63,279 bases of DNA. It comes from a virus. A program made the position numbers and the translations under genes. The stretch lies in IMG/VR virus record IMGVR_UViG_3300046004_002250, positions 1 to 63,279 of that record; one strand, written 5' to 3'. Under the pieces are notes generated by a model, which worked only from the letters and a program-made list of their open reading frames with translations, was not told the origin of the DNA and ran no database searches. This document shows positions 1-8,424 of this stretch, in pieces (within the stretch, counting starts at the first letter, position 1; each line of letters starts with the position of its first letter).

Positions 1-1
1 A

Positions 2-412
2 GGCGACACGCCATCTTTGAATCTGGCCGCACATTTGGGCAAGCTGACGCGCTTCAATGATCCGCTGGATGCGGGCTGGGATCTGCGGGATGCGCGGGGC
101 CGGTCGGCGCGGGTGTTTGCACCGGGCAGTCAGGGCCGTGAGCGGCGGCCGAAGGAGTGGTATGAAAAGATCGACAACGAGCGCAAGCTCTGGGCGGGTG
201 CGGCACTGGCCGGCACGGGTCTGGGCGCAGCGGTCATGCACAAGCTGGGCGGCAAGAAGCTGACCGGAGCCACGGAGCGGGCCGTGCAAGCTGAGCGGGC
301 CAAGATCCGCAAGGCGCTGCAAGCCGTGCACAAGAAGCGGGCCGCGGCAGGTGGGCCGCCACCGTCCAACATTCGATTCATGCCCAAACCATCCGCAGGG
401 GCAGCGGCTTAA
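2..412 (+). CDS. C-terminal fragment of giant virion-associated protein (copy A)
   Basis: The gene is open from the left edge, so only about 136 C-terminal residues are present. It matches residues about 1141-1276 of the giant protein ending at 61480 with only a handful of substitutions. The fragment holds the motif LTRF (44-55), a basic and tryptophan-containing stretch, one Gly/Ala-rich hydrophobic segment (around residue 70) and a Lys/Arg/Ala-rich tail ending PSAGAAA. It is followed 38 bp later by the 451 gene, the same order as at 61480-61519. Function is unknown; I infer a virion-internal or ejection protein from its setting between portal and protease genes. Confidence 0.75.
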   Translation, partial: GDTPSLNLAAHLGKLTRFNDPLDAGWDLRDARGRSARVFAPGSQGRERRPKEWYEKIDNERKLWAGAALAGTGLGAAVMHKLGGKKLTGATERAVQAERAKIRKALQAVHKKRAAAGGPPPSNIRFMPKPSAGAAA

Positions 413-450
413 TTGACAACTTCACCCAAACTGACAGACACACTTTTTCC

Positions 451-1242
451 ATGAACACACGCCAACTCATTCAACTCTCCTCCCGTCTCAACGGGGCACT
501 CAACCAATTTGCCCTGGTGGCTAATGCCAGTGGGGAATACCCGTGGCAGCAGCAGCAGCGCGAGAAGCGCAATGGTCGCATGGTCAAGGCGGGCGTGGGT
601 GCCGCTGTGCTCGGTGGTGCCGGAATCTACGGCCATCAGAGCGTGATGAACCGCGCTGCCGCCGCTGGTCCGGTGCGTGCCCGTGATGCTTACAAGTCCG
701 TGGGCAATGAGGTGATGGACAAAGTGAAGCCTGCTATGGATGCCGCTGGAGCGCGTGCGGGTGCTTATGGCAAGAATCTCAAAGGTGCCTATCAGGGTGC
801 GCGTGCCGGTGCTGCTGGCATGGGCTGGAAAAAACCCGGCATGGGTGTGGGCCGCGCTGCGATGGCGGCCCTCAAAGGCGTGCGCTTCTCTACCGCTGAA
901 CGTCTGGTCGAACTGGAAGCGCAGTTGGATGGGGCGCTGGTGGAGTTTGCGGAGCAGCCATCCAACAAAAAGAAAAAACTGGCAATCGCTGGTGGTGCTG
1001 CAGCCGGGATTGGTGCGGGTGCTTATCTTGGTGACCGCGCCATCATGGGTGCCGCCAAGAAGAAGTATGGATTCACCCCAACTCGCGCCAATGCTTACGG
1101 TGATGCCGTCACCAGCGGCATGCAGGCAGGAAAGCGCGGCCTGAAAAAAGGCATGGCTCAAGCATCTTATCATGCCGAGCCAGCCCTGCGCAAAATCAAG
1201 GGTGCGCTGGGTCTGCGTAAAGTCGTGGGCAAGCTCAAGTAA
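451..1242 (+). CDS. Gly/Ala-rich basic protein with two LxxF modules (copy A)
   Basis: 263 aa, not a family I recognise. It is built of two units. Each has an RLDGAL-type helix ending in LNQF (499-510) or LVEF (937-948), a Lys/Arg/Gln-rich stretch, then a Gly/Ala-rich zipper-like segment. The C-terminal 60 residues are nearly identical to those of the 61519 gene, while the central part has diverged and carries small indels. There is no Shine-Dalgarno; the leader 431-450 is CACAC/T-rich, like the leaders of the capsid genes. It lies between the giant protein and the 1270 gene. A role as minor head or ejection protein is inference. Confidence 0.8.
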   Translation: MNTRQLIQLSSRLNGALNQFALVANASGEYPWQQQQREKRNGRMVKAGVGAAVLGGAGIYGHQSVMNRAAAAGPVRARDAYKSVGNEVMDKVKPAMDAAGARAGAYGKNLKGAYQGARAGAAGMGWKKPGMGVGRAAMAALKGVRFSTAERLVELEAQLDGALVEFAEQPSNKKKKLAIAGGAAAGIGAGAYLGDRAIMGAAKKKYGFTPTRANAYGDAVTSGMQAGKRGLKKGMAQASYHAEPALRKIKGALGLRKVVGKLK

Positions 1243-1269
1243 TCCATCATCCCTCATGCCACCGCCGCC

Positions 1270-2253
1270 ATGACATCCCTCTCCCAACTCTCCCGCTTGC
1301 TCACGCAGTTTGAAAAACTGGATCTTGGTTACACCTATGACGACAGTTACCCCTGTCTGGCATCATCGGGTGACTCCAAAGCACCGAAGATTCAGTATCC
1401 GAATCTGTATGTGAACCGGGTGAAGGATGATGTCATGGCGGTGCCGGAGACGGGCACGGCGCTGGTGGAATACAAGATCACCGGCCGCAACATGAACCAG
1501 CGGGATGGCAAGAAAAAGTATGGCATGGATGTCGAGATCCGCAGCTTTGACCCGCAAGCCGGAGCCAAGCTGCTGGCCAAGGCTGGCAAACCCGGCGCTG
1601 CCAAAACCCTAATGCTGATGGCGCAGGGTGAGGTGACGGAGTTTGCTGGAGGTTACATGAACACGAATGACGGAGTGCAAAAGGAGCGCGGGGTGGTGGC
1701 GCATCTGAAACGCAACGCGGCTACTTATGCCAGCATTCCGCTTTTTCTCCCCACACCTGCTGATGACGTTTTAAGCAATTTAATTCCGGCGGCTGGTGCT
1801 GGAATTGACCGGCTTCTCAGGAAGAATAACAACATCCGCAAAACCAGCTACGAGCCAAAGGTGGACAAGAAGGGTCGCGGCCTGTGGAAAGTCCAGCCGG
1901 ATGGCAAAGTGATCAAATTCTCCGACCGCACCCGTGATGGTGATGGGCAGTTTGTGGGGGCGGCGACGGGTGGGGCGGACCCGGTGACGATGCGGCAGGC
2001 GTATGGCAAGAAGCTGGCGGTGGGGGCGGGAGCGTCGGCACTGGCCGGGGCGGGGCTGCTCGGTGGCACGCAGGGCGGGCGCAAGCTGGCCAGCAAGGGA
2101 CTCAAGGTGGCGGGGGCCAAGCTGCGGGATCTGCGCGCTGGACTGGTGAGCCGCTCCAGCGGTGGCCGTGGCAAGGGCTTTATGCAGGGGGGGGCTGAGA
2201 AGGCTTCCGGGCGTGGGTCGATGCTGCAACGGGAGATGCGGCGCGGCGCGTGA
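1270..2253 (+). CDS. Virion-associated hypothetical protein, LTQF module (copy A)
   Basis: 327 aa. The N-terminus carries LLTQF (ending at 1311) followed by a Gly-Tyr-Thr-Tyr-Asp-Asp patch; a second site, VTEF, lies at 1633-1644. The C-terminal third is basic with a Gly/Ala-rich zipper-like segment (around 2010-2080) and ends in Gly/Arg-rich sequence. A diverged copy starts at 62369 and runs off the right edge. The next gene is the protease-scaffold, so it belongs to the head block. No known family is recognised. Confidence 0.8.
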   Translation: MTSLSQLSRLLTQFEKLDLGYTYDDSYPCLASSGDSKAPKIQYPNLYVNRVKDDVMAVPETGTALVEYKITGRNMNQRDGKKKYGMDVEIRSFDPQAGAKLLAKAGKPGAAKTLMLMAQGEVTEFAGGYMNTNDGVQKERGVVAHLKRNAATYASIPLFLPTPADDVLSNLIPAAGAGIDRLLRKNNNIRKTSYEPKVDKKGRGLWKVQPDGKVIKFSDRTRDGDGQFVGAATGGADPVTMRQAYGKKLAVGAGASALAGAGLLGGTQGGRKLASKGLKVAGAKLRDLRAGLVSRSSGGRGKGFMQGGAEKASGRGSMLQREMRRGA

Positions 2254-2279
2254 AGGATTGACAGGGGTGGGGTTTTGCA

Positions 2280-3608
2280 ATGAGCAAACCCCTATACACA
2301 TTTGAGACGTTCGGTGCCGATGGTGCCGTGGATGCAGAGAATGCCGTGATCAGCGGCGTGAGCATGATTACTGGTGGCCTGACGGCCAAGGGTCATGGGC
2401 TGGAGGTGGATGGCAAGACGCTGAAACAAATCTACCTCTGCGCCAAAAAGATGGGCCAGGTGCCGGTGAAGACCAATCATGGCAGTGGTGTGGATGCGGT
2501 GAACGGTTTCCTGACCAACTTCCGCATCGATGGCGACAAGGTGCGCGGTGACTGGCATCTCCTCCGGACGTATGCCACCACGGAGCATCTGCTGGAAATG
2601 GCGGAGCGGATGCCGAACAGTGTTGGCTTGTCCGTGGCCTTCCGTGGCGAGCCGGAGACGGCGGATGGGGAGACCATCTTCCATGATGAAAAGACCAAGA
2701 CGGATTACACGCTGGCGGCAGGCGGGCGCAAGGTGCCATTGAAAGCCGGCACCCCGAAACATGCACGCTGCACGGAGCTGGTGAGCACTGATCTGGTGGC
2801 CAGTCCAGCGGCCAATCCGGGCGGGATGTTCAGCGCGGGCGTTGACAGTCCGGAGAAAGGCATGGCTAAAACCACTGAATCCAATCCCACTCCTGCCGCT
2901 GAACCGACTTTGGCGGATGTCATGAACGCTATCAACGGCATCAATCAGCGCATCGAAGCGATTGAAGCCGGTGGTCAAAACGACGATGAACCGGAACTCT
3001 CTGATGAAGAAGTCCAGGAACTCATCGACAACGGCACTCTTGTCGAAGACGGCGAAGGCGGTCTGATGCTGGCTGAAGAAGCTGGTGAAGGCGAGGGTGA
3101 AGGCGAGGGCGAAGGTGAGGGCGAAGGCGAAGGCGAGCACGAAGCTGCCGAAGCTCATGCCCTTTCCAACAACGACCCGATCAAATACTTTGAAGCTCGC
3201 TGCAACAAACTGGAAGCCATGCTTGCCGGTGAGAAGCAGGCCAAGAAGCGTCAGGCTGAACAGACCATGTTTGCCACCATTGAGGCCAAGCAGGAGGCGC
3301 TGATCACCCGCTTTGAGGAAGTGCAGGCTGAAAACGTGGCGCTGCGTGAACTGGTGGCTGAATACCAGTCCGGCGGTGCGGTGAAGCTGAGCAGCAGCGC
3401 CGAGTCGATCATGTTCGATGAATCCGGTGAAGTGGAAGCAGGATCGCCCTTTGAAAAGCGCGTGGCTGCCAAGTTCACGGAACTGCGCAAGAGCCAGCCG
3501 ACTCTGTCGGAGTTCTCGGCCAAGGCTGAGGCCATGAAGTTCGCCATCGCCACCTACCCGGCGGACTACACGGCGCACCAGAAGAACAAGGGCATCACGA
3601 CCCTCTAA
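2280..3608 (+). CDS. Prohead maturation protease fused to scaffold domain
   Basis: 442 aa. Residues 1-180 look like a phage capsid serine protease: a conserved His in TNHGSG (about residue 63), a Ser in PNSVGLSVAF (about 115-124) and the family-like tail TDLVASPAANP. The rest is scaffold-like: acidic, with a GlyGlu dipeptide run (3088-3138) and a coiled-coil stretch around residues 300-370. The C-terminal region carries LSEF (3504-3515), the motif seen in the putative cargo proteins and in the portal N-terminus. Position before decoration and capsid genes fits lambda-like head order. The start is set by TTGAC at 2258-2262, 17 nt before ATG. Confidence 0.8.
   Translation: MSKPLYTFETFGADGAVDAENAVISGVSMITGGLTAKGHGLEVDGKTLKQIYLCAKKMGQVPVKTNHGSGVDAVNGFLTNFRIDGDKVRGDWHLLRTYATTEHLLEMAERMPNSVGLSVAFRGEPETADGETIFHDEKTKTDYTLAAGGRKVPLKAGTPKHARCTELVSTDLVASPAANPGGMFSAGVDSPEKGMAKTTESNPTPAAEPTLADVMNAINGINQRIEAIEAGGQNDDEPELSDEEVQELIDNGTLVEDGEGGLMLAEEAGEGEGEGEGEGEGEGEGEHEAAEAHALSNNDPIKYFEARCNKLEAMLAGEKQAKKRQAEQTMFATIEAKQEALITRFEEVQAENVALRELVAEYQSGGAVKLSSSAESIMFDESGEVEAGSPFEKRVAAKFTELRKSQPTLSEFSAKAEAMKFAIATYPADYTAHQKNKGITTL
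3088..3138 (+). repeat. GAGGGC/GAAGGC hexamer repeat coding Gly-Glu run
   Basis: An imperfect 6-bp tandem repeat inside the protease-scaffold gene encodes about 9 GlyGlu dipeptides, giving a strongly acidic flexible linker between protease and scaffold parts. Confidence 0.85.
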
Positions 3609-3646
3609 TCCTGCGGCTGAATCTCACACACGAAAAAACACACATC

Positions 3647-4363
3647 ATGCAACATAGCACACATTTGAGTCTGGTCGCCGATACCGGCGTGGCCATCACG
3701 ATGGGCCGCCGAATCGCCAACGTGGCGGGTTTCGCCGTCCATGCCGGAGCCGCCCAGCGGTTCATGGGCAGCAGCGAAGCCGATTTCAACGGCTCTGAAC
3801 CCTCTGCCAACACGGTGGGCGTGCATCGCCGCACCAACGGCAGTCACTACGCCACCCATGACGGCACCACGGCCATCACCGCTGGTGATGCCATCCAGGG
3901 CGCTGCGTTGGGCAAGATCGACAAGCATGCAGCCGTGGCCAAGGCCATCGCCATGCCAGCCGCAGCCGCCACGGCGGTGACGGCCAGCCATGACCTGTCG
4001 GCTGATCCGGTGAACGGTCTGCAAGTGCAGGTCGTCATCCCTGCCCTGCCTTCGTTGGTGGACGCCAAGGTGGCTACCTTCACGGTGCAGGACAGCGCCG
4101 ATGACATCACCTTTGCCACGATGGTGGGCGTGCCTGCCATCACCCGCACCGGTGCTAGCTCGGCCGGTTCTGCGGCCCTGACCACGAACATTGTGCTGGC
4201 TCCAACGGCCCGCCGTTACGTGCGTCTCTCCGCTGCGGTGGAGTCTGGTGGCGGCAGCAACATCGCCGTCTCGGTCACGCTGAACCTGCTGATGCCGAAG
4301 ATCGGGCAGGCTTTGGAATCGTCCAGCGCGGACGGCACCATCATCCGTGTCACTTACGACTGA
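3647..4363 (+). CDS. Putative head decoration protein
   Basis: 238 aa, rich in Ala, Thr and Val, with no membrane segment or Cys motif. It sits between the protease-scaffold and the major capsid gene, the place where lambda-like phages keep their capsid-stabilising decoration protein. The N-terminal half is Ala/Gly-rich; the C-terminal half looks like beta-sandwich repeats. The leader 3625-3646 is A- and CACAC-rich without a Shine-Dalgarno. The assignment rests on position and composition only. Confidence 0.6.
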   Translation: MQHSTHLSLVADTGVAITMGRRIANVAGFAVHAGAAQRFMGSSEADFNGSEPSANTVGVHRRTNGSHYATHDGTTAITAGDAIQGAALGKIDKHAAVAKAIAMPAAAATAVTASHDLSADPVNGLQVQVVIPALPSLVDAKVATFTVQDSADDITFATMVGVPAITRTGASSAGSAALTTNIVLAPTARRYVRLSAAVESGGGSNIAVSVTLNLLMPKIGQALESSSADGTIIRVTYD

Positions 4364-4404
4364 TCAACCTCAACCGAACAGACACACTTTAACGACACAA
4401 AATT

Positions 4405-5376
4405 ATGGCATACGCAAACACAGCCGCCGTCTCCCGCCCAGAAATCCGCGTCCTGCTTGAACAGGCCCGCGAAGCTGACAAGGGTCTGATCGCAGACAAA
4501 GTCCTTGGGGTTTACTCCAGCGAGGACCCAACCGGGCGCTACCCGCGCTACAACATCGGCAACGGCGGCCTTCTGGACGCTGACACCGACACCAAGCGCG
4601 CCCCAGGCACCGGCTACAAGCGCATCAACCGCAGCTACGAATGGGACACCTTCGATTGCGAGGACAGGGGCCTTGAAGAGGCGGTCGATGAAACGGACGC
4701 CCGCAAGGTGAAGAAGTTCTTCGACATGGAAGTTTCCAGCTCCCAGAAGCTGCGCCGCAACACGGCACTGGCCTATGAGAAGCGTGTGGCAGACAAGGTG
4801 ATGAGCGCTGCCAACAGCGGTTTCACCGCCGCCAATAGCGTGGTGGCCTACACGGAAGCCAATCTGGCGACCATCGACCTGCCGCGTGACATCCAGGAAG
4901 CCAAGCAATACCTGACCGCCCGTGGCGTGAATCAGGAGGAGATGTCTCTGGTGATGAGCAACGTGGTCTATGACCGCCTGCGCCGCTCCCCGAAACTGCT
5001 GTCCTATGTGTTCGGCAACCATGCGGATGTGGGCAACAAGCGCCTCAATCTGGCTGAACTGGCGGATGCGCTTGAGGTCAAGGAAATCCTGCTCGGCACC
5101 CGCAGCCGCAACTCAGCCAAAAAGGGCGGCACCCTTTCCCTGAGCGCGATCTGGGGCACCAGCACGGTGCTGCTGGCCAACCTCAAGTCGGGTGAGTTCA
5201 GCGAAGGCGGTATCGGCCGCACGATCGTCTGGACGGAAGATGCTTCCGGCCTGTATGTGGCTGAAAGCTACCGTGATGAAACCAACCGCTCGGACATTGT
5301 CCGCGTGCGTCAGAACAGCACGGAGAAGGTCACGGATGTGAATGAGGGCTACCTCATCACGACTCAGTGGGCCTGA
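4405..5376 (+). CDS. Major capsid protein (HK97-type fold expected)
   Basis: 323 aa. Length, composition and position after protease and decoration genes fit a phage major capsid protein. The N-terminal third has a charged helix, then a Gly/Tyr-rich E-loop-like segment. The middle has the YEKRVADK helix and an NVVYDRLRRSPKL segment of the type seen in P-domains. The C-terminal part ends with VYVAESYRDE-like beta strands. The leader 4379-4404 repeats the CAGACACACTTT element found before the 451 gene. A strong terminator follows at 5402. Confidence 0.85.
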   Translation: MAYANTAAVSRPEIRVLLEQAREADKGLIADKVLGVYSSEDPTGRYPRYNIGNGGLLDADTDTKRAPGTGYKRINRSYEWDTFDCEDRGLEEAVDETDARKVKKFFDMEVSSSQKLRRNTALAYEKRVADKVMSAANSGFTAANSVVAYTEANLATIDLPRDIQEAKQYLTARGVNQEEMSLVMSNVVYDRLRRSPKLLSYVFGNHADVGNKRLNLAELADALEVKEILLGTRSRNSAKKGGTLSLSAIWGTSTVLLANLKSGEFSEGGIGRTIVWTEDASGLYVAESYRDETNRSDIVRVRQNSTEKVTDVNEGYLITTQWA

Positions 5377-5401
5377 TGAAAGGATGAAGTCAGAAGGATG
5401 A

Positions 5402-5432
5402 AGCGCCGCCGGGAAACTGGCGGCGCTTTTTT
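5402..5432 (+). terminator. Rho-independent terminator after capsid gene
   Basis: A 9-bp perfect stem (5402-5410 with 5419-5427), loop GGGAAACT, then a run of six T. It lies 25 bp after the capsid stop and closes the head operon. Confidence 0.9.
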
Positions 5433-5459
5433 GTGTCGGTTGACGGGCACTTGTAGTGT

Positions 5460-6005
5460 ATGCGGTGTTATGTAAACCTGACTGAGGGCACAGTGAGCGG
5501 CGAGTATCCGGCGAGAGCCGGGGGCTACCGGCAACTGGTGAAGGCGCTCACGGGTGAGCGGGTGGAGATCCGCTTCATCCAGCATGGCAGTCCCTATGCC
5601 CTGCCCTCTGGCACGGAACTCAAGCTGGTGGTGCGTGACACTAAGGGTGGTGTGCTGCTGGCAGAGCAGACCAGCTTCACGGCACCGGACGATGTGAGCA
5701 GCGGATTTTACACAGCGCGGTTGAGTTTCAACACCGTGAGCGTGGTGACTCTACTGGCGGCCAACCCCCTGAAAACCAGCCTGCCGGTGCTGGGTGAAAT
5801 CTTGTGGAAACTGAGCGGAGCCACCGACTGGGAAGCCAGCGATGACCTGCAACTGACCCTGCAACGCAAGGTGAGCACGGGCGACGACGAAGGCAATCCG
5901 CTGGGCGTGCCGCAGACCATCACGGCAGGCGGGTTCATGCGTTACGAGGCGGCAGATGGCACGGTTTACCATCTGGCGCTCAATCTTGGCGAACCTCCGG
6001 CTTAA
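5460..6005 (+). CDS. Putative tail/fibre-associated protein
   Basis: 181 aa, beta-rich, no clear family. It begins the block of fibre genes directly after the capsid terminator and may be an adaptor or baseplate-type beta-sandwich protein. TTGAC at 5440-5444 lies 15 nt before the ATG, close to the fixed spacing seen for other rightward genes. Function is inferred from neighbours only. Confidence 0.6.
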   Translation: MRCYVNLTEGTVSGEYPARAGGYRQLVKALTGERVEIRFIQHGSPYALPSGTELKLVVRDTKGGVLLAEQTSFTAPDDVSSGFYTARLSFNTVSVVTLLAANPLKTSLPVLGEILWKLSGATDWEASDDLQLTLQRKVSTGDDEGNPLGVPQTITAGGFMRYEAADGTVYHLALNLGEPPA

Positions 6006-6026
6006 TCATTCATTCAACCTGACGAC

Positions 6027-8423
6027 ATGCGATCCCTCCTCTGCGGCTTTTTTACCTTCATCTTCATCCTGTCTGCCTGCGCTCAAACCGTGGGGCAATG
6101 GGAACTGCGCAAGCGCGGCAGCACTGGCATGACCAGCTACGGCATCACGGCGGAAAATGGCAAAGCGATTGGGTTCACGGCAGGCGTGCCGGCCATGCTT
6201 ACGGTGGGCGCGGGTAACGCGATGATTGGTGATCCGCTCAGCCAGTTTGCGGCCACCAGCTCGCAGCAACTGCGCAGTGTCCTCAGTGATGAATCCGGCA
6301 CGGGTTTGTTTTTAACCACCACGGGCAGTGGAGCGACGCTGACAGGCATCACGGCGGGTCAGATTAGTGGCCTGGGCACGCTGGCGACTCAGAGCGCGAC
6401 CATCAGCGACTATCTCACGACCGCATCCGCCGCCAGCACCTACCAGCAACTTGACTCCGACCTTACCGCCATCGCTGCACTGGTCACCACGACGGCCGGA
6501 CGCGCCCTGCTCGATGATGCCGATGCCACCACTCAACGCACCACCCTCGGCCTGGGCACGCTGGCGACTCAGAGCGCGACCATCAGCGACTATCTCACGA
6601 CTGCATCCGCCGCCAGCACTTATGCACCGCTAGCGTCTCCATCGTTCCTTGGTCAGATTGTATCGGACGGTGATATTCAAGGGCGCGTCGGCGGGCCCAC
6701 TCGCTACTCAGATGGCATGGTGCGCTTTTTCGGTGGGGCCAGTGCGTCGCCATGGCATGGAGGTCTTGGTGGATCTCTTTTGCTGCAAGGTGCCGATGCA
6801 GACGGCCAGCACGGTGGCAATGGCGGGTCGTTGATGATGTATGGCACCGCTGGACAAAACGCAGGTAGCATCACCACCATCGCAGGCGGTTCGCTGACGA
6901 TGGGAACAGCGAATCTGGCTGGTGGGGCTGTGGCGGGAACGATTCTAACTACCAACGGTTCTGCTGCTGGGCTTACTGACTTCCCCACCCTGAATCAGAA
7001 CACGACTGGAAACGCAGCGACTGTCACAACGAATGCGAACCTCACGGGTCCAGTAACCTCAGTTGGGAATGCGACAACTATTACAGCGAACGCTATTGGG
7101 GCAACACAGCTTGCTTCCACGGCAGTCACAGCGGGCAGTTACACGTCCACAAACCTGACCGTGGATGCTGATGGCAGGATCACCGCAGCCAGCAATGGCA
7201 GTGGTGGCGGTGCCACACTGGGAGCCAATACATTTACGGGGGCGCAATTACTGACGGTCAATGCTGTAGCCTCCACACCAGCACTGAAACTCACAGGCAC
7301 TGTGTATGCAGGGACAGGTTCAACCTCGACACCATTGCTGCAAATTGAGCCCTCTACGGTGACGGTCTCAAATACTTGGAACACAGCAGGCAGCATGTTT
7401 GGCCTAAATTCCCCGGCAGCATTCACGGGTGACCTGATGATGGTCCAAAAGAATGGAGCCAAGAGATTCCGTGTGACCAGCTCGGATGCCAGTGAATCAA
7501 ACAGTCAAGTGGTCGAAATTAAGGATGACTCCAATTTCATGCTGAAAGTCAGCGGCAGTGTAATCGACACCACGCGAGGTGCGCTCTATCTAGGTTATTC
7601 TGCTTGCCCCGCAGTTTACCTTACCTCTGGAGCCGCCGTGGAATTGACCACTACCAGCATCTCCTTTGGTGGCGATACCTACATGAGAAAAGACGCCTCT
7701 AATACCATGGCGTTCTCGAACTCGACTAACCCCCAAAAGGTGCGAGTTTACGAGACCGATCCGAGCGGGGCCAATGATGAGTATCTCGAAATCTCAGCAG
7801 CCAGCGGATCGAACACGATCAAGCCAGTAGCTACTGGCACTGGTGTAGCTTCCCAAGTGCGCTACTACACCACACCAACAGTCTGGGTTGGGAGCGGGAC
7901 TGGCTCTCCTGAAAGCGTGGAAACAGCTGCTATAGGAAGTGCTTACACCGATAGGTCAACGGGAGAGCTTTACACCAAAACTTCCGGCACTGGTAATACA
8001 GGTTGGGCAGTAGTCGGCGCAGCAGCACCACCACCAACACCAGCCACGCCAGAAACGGCGCATGGCATAGAGCTCTCTGACGAAACGAGCGACAATACTG
8101 CGTCCAGCACTGTCCCAAAGCGGACTTTCCGTATGCCGTATGCGATGACAATCACGCGGCTAAAGTGCTGCCTCACTAAGGCTGCTACGGGAGCTACTTT
8201 TATCGTGGATGTCCATAAGGATGGGACTAGCGTGATGACTACAAACAAACTATCTGTAGATGCTGGTGAAACTACAAGTGCCACAGCTGCCACTGCACAC
8301 ACGCTGACCTCAACGGCATTCGCGGAGGACGCAGTTCTTGAGTTTTTTATCGACCAAGTTGGAACCACCACAGACAACACGGGAGAGGGAGTCAAAGTTT
8401 GGGTCATCGGAACAATCGACTAA
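6027..8423 (+). CDS. Tail fibre-like protein with lipoprotein-type signal
   Basis: 798 aa, long, Ser/Thr/Ala/Gly-rich, with repeated short beta elements typical of trimeric phage fibres. A 25-residue block occurs twice (encoded by 6369-6442 and 6549-6622). The N-terminus reads as a lipoprotein signal peptide: Arg, about 12 hydrophobic residues, then LSAC with Cys18. That is unusual for a cytoplasmically assembled tail fibre. The region of residues 650-690 is Pro/Thr-rich, followed by a C-terminal globular domain. Alternatives: a phage-encoded surface protein displayed on the lysogen. Confidence 0.65.
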   Translation: MRSLLCGFFTFIFILSACAQTVGQWELRKRGSTGMTSYGITAENGKAIGFTAGVPAMLTVGAGNAMIGDPLSQFAATSSQQLRSVLSDESGTGLFLTTTGSGATLTGITAGQISGLGTLATQSATISDYLTTASAASTYQQLDSDLTAIAALVTTTAGRALLDDADATTQRTTLGLGTLATQSATISDYLTTASAASTYAPLASPSFLGQIVSDGDIQGRVGGPTRYSDGMVRFFGGASASPWHGGLGGSLLLQGADADGQHGGNGGSLMMYGTAGQNAGSITTIAGGSLTMGTANLAGGAVAGTILTTNGSAAGLTDFPTLNQNTTGNAATVTTNANLTGPVTSVGNATTITANAIGATQLASTAVTAGSYTSTNLTVDADGRITAASNGSGGGATLGANTFTGAQLLTVNAVASTPALKLTGTVYAGTGSTSTPLLQIEPSTVTVSNTWNTAGSMFGLNSPAAFTGDLMMVQKNGAKRFRVTSSDASESNSQVVEIKDDSNFMLKVSGSVIDTTRGALYLGYSACPAVYLTSGAAVELTTTSISFGGDTYMRKDASNTMAFSNSTNPQKVRVYETDPSGANDEYLEISAASGSNTIKPVATGTGVASQVRYYTTPTVWVGSGTGSPESVETAAIGSAYTDRSTGELYTKTSGTGNTGWAVVGAAAPPPTPATPETAHGIELSDETSDNTASSTVPKRTFRMPYAMTITRLKCCLTKAATGATFIVDVHKDGTSVMTTNKLSVDAGETTSATAATAHTLTSTAFAEDAVLEFFIDQVGTTTDNTGEGVKVWVIGTID
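6369..6442 (+). repeat. 74-bp direct repeat, copy 1 (copy 2 at 6549-6622)
   Basis: Two copies exactly 180 bp apart differ at only about two positions. They encode the duplicated GLGTLATQSATISDY block in the fibre protein. Confidence 0.9.
6549..6622 (+). repeat. 74-bp direct repeat, copy 2
   Basis: Second copy of the repeat at 6369-6442; same reading frame, so recombination between them would remove 60 residues in frame. Confidence 0.9.
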
Positions 8424-8424
8424 A

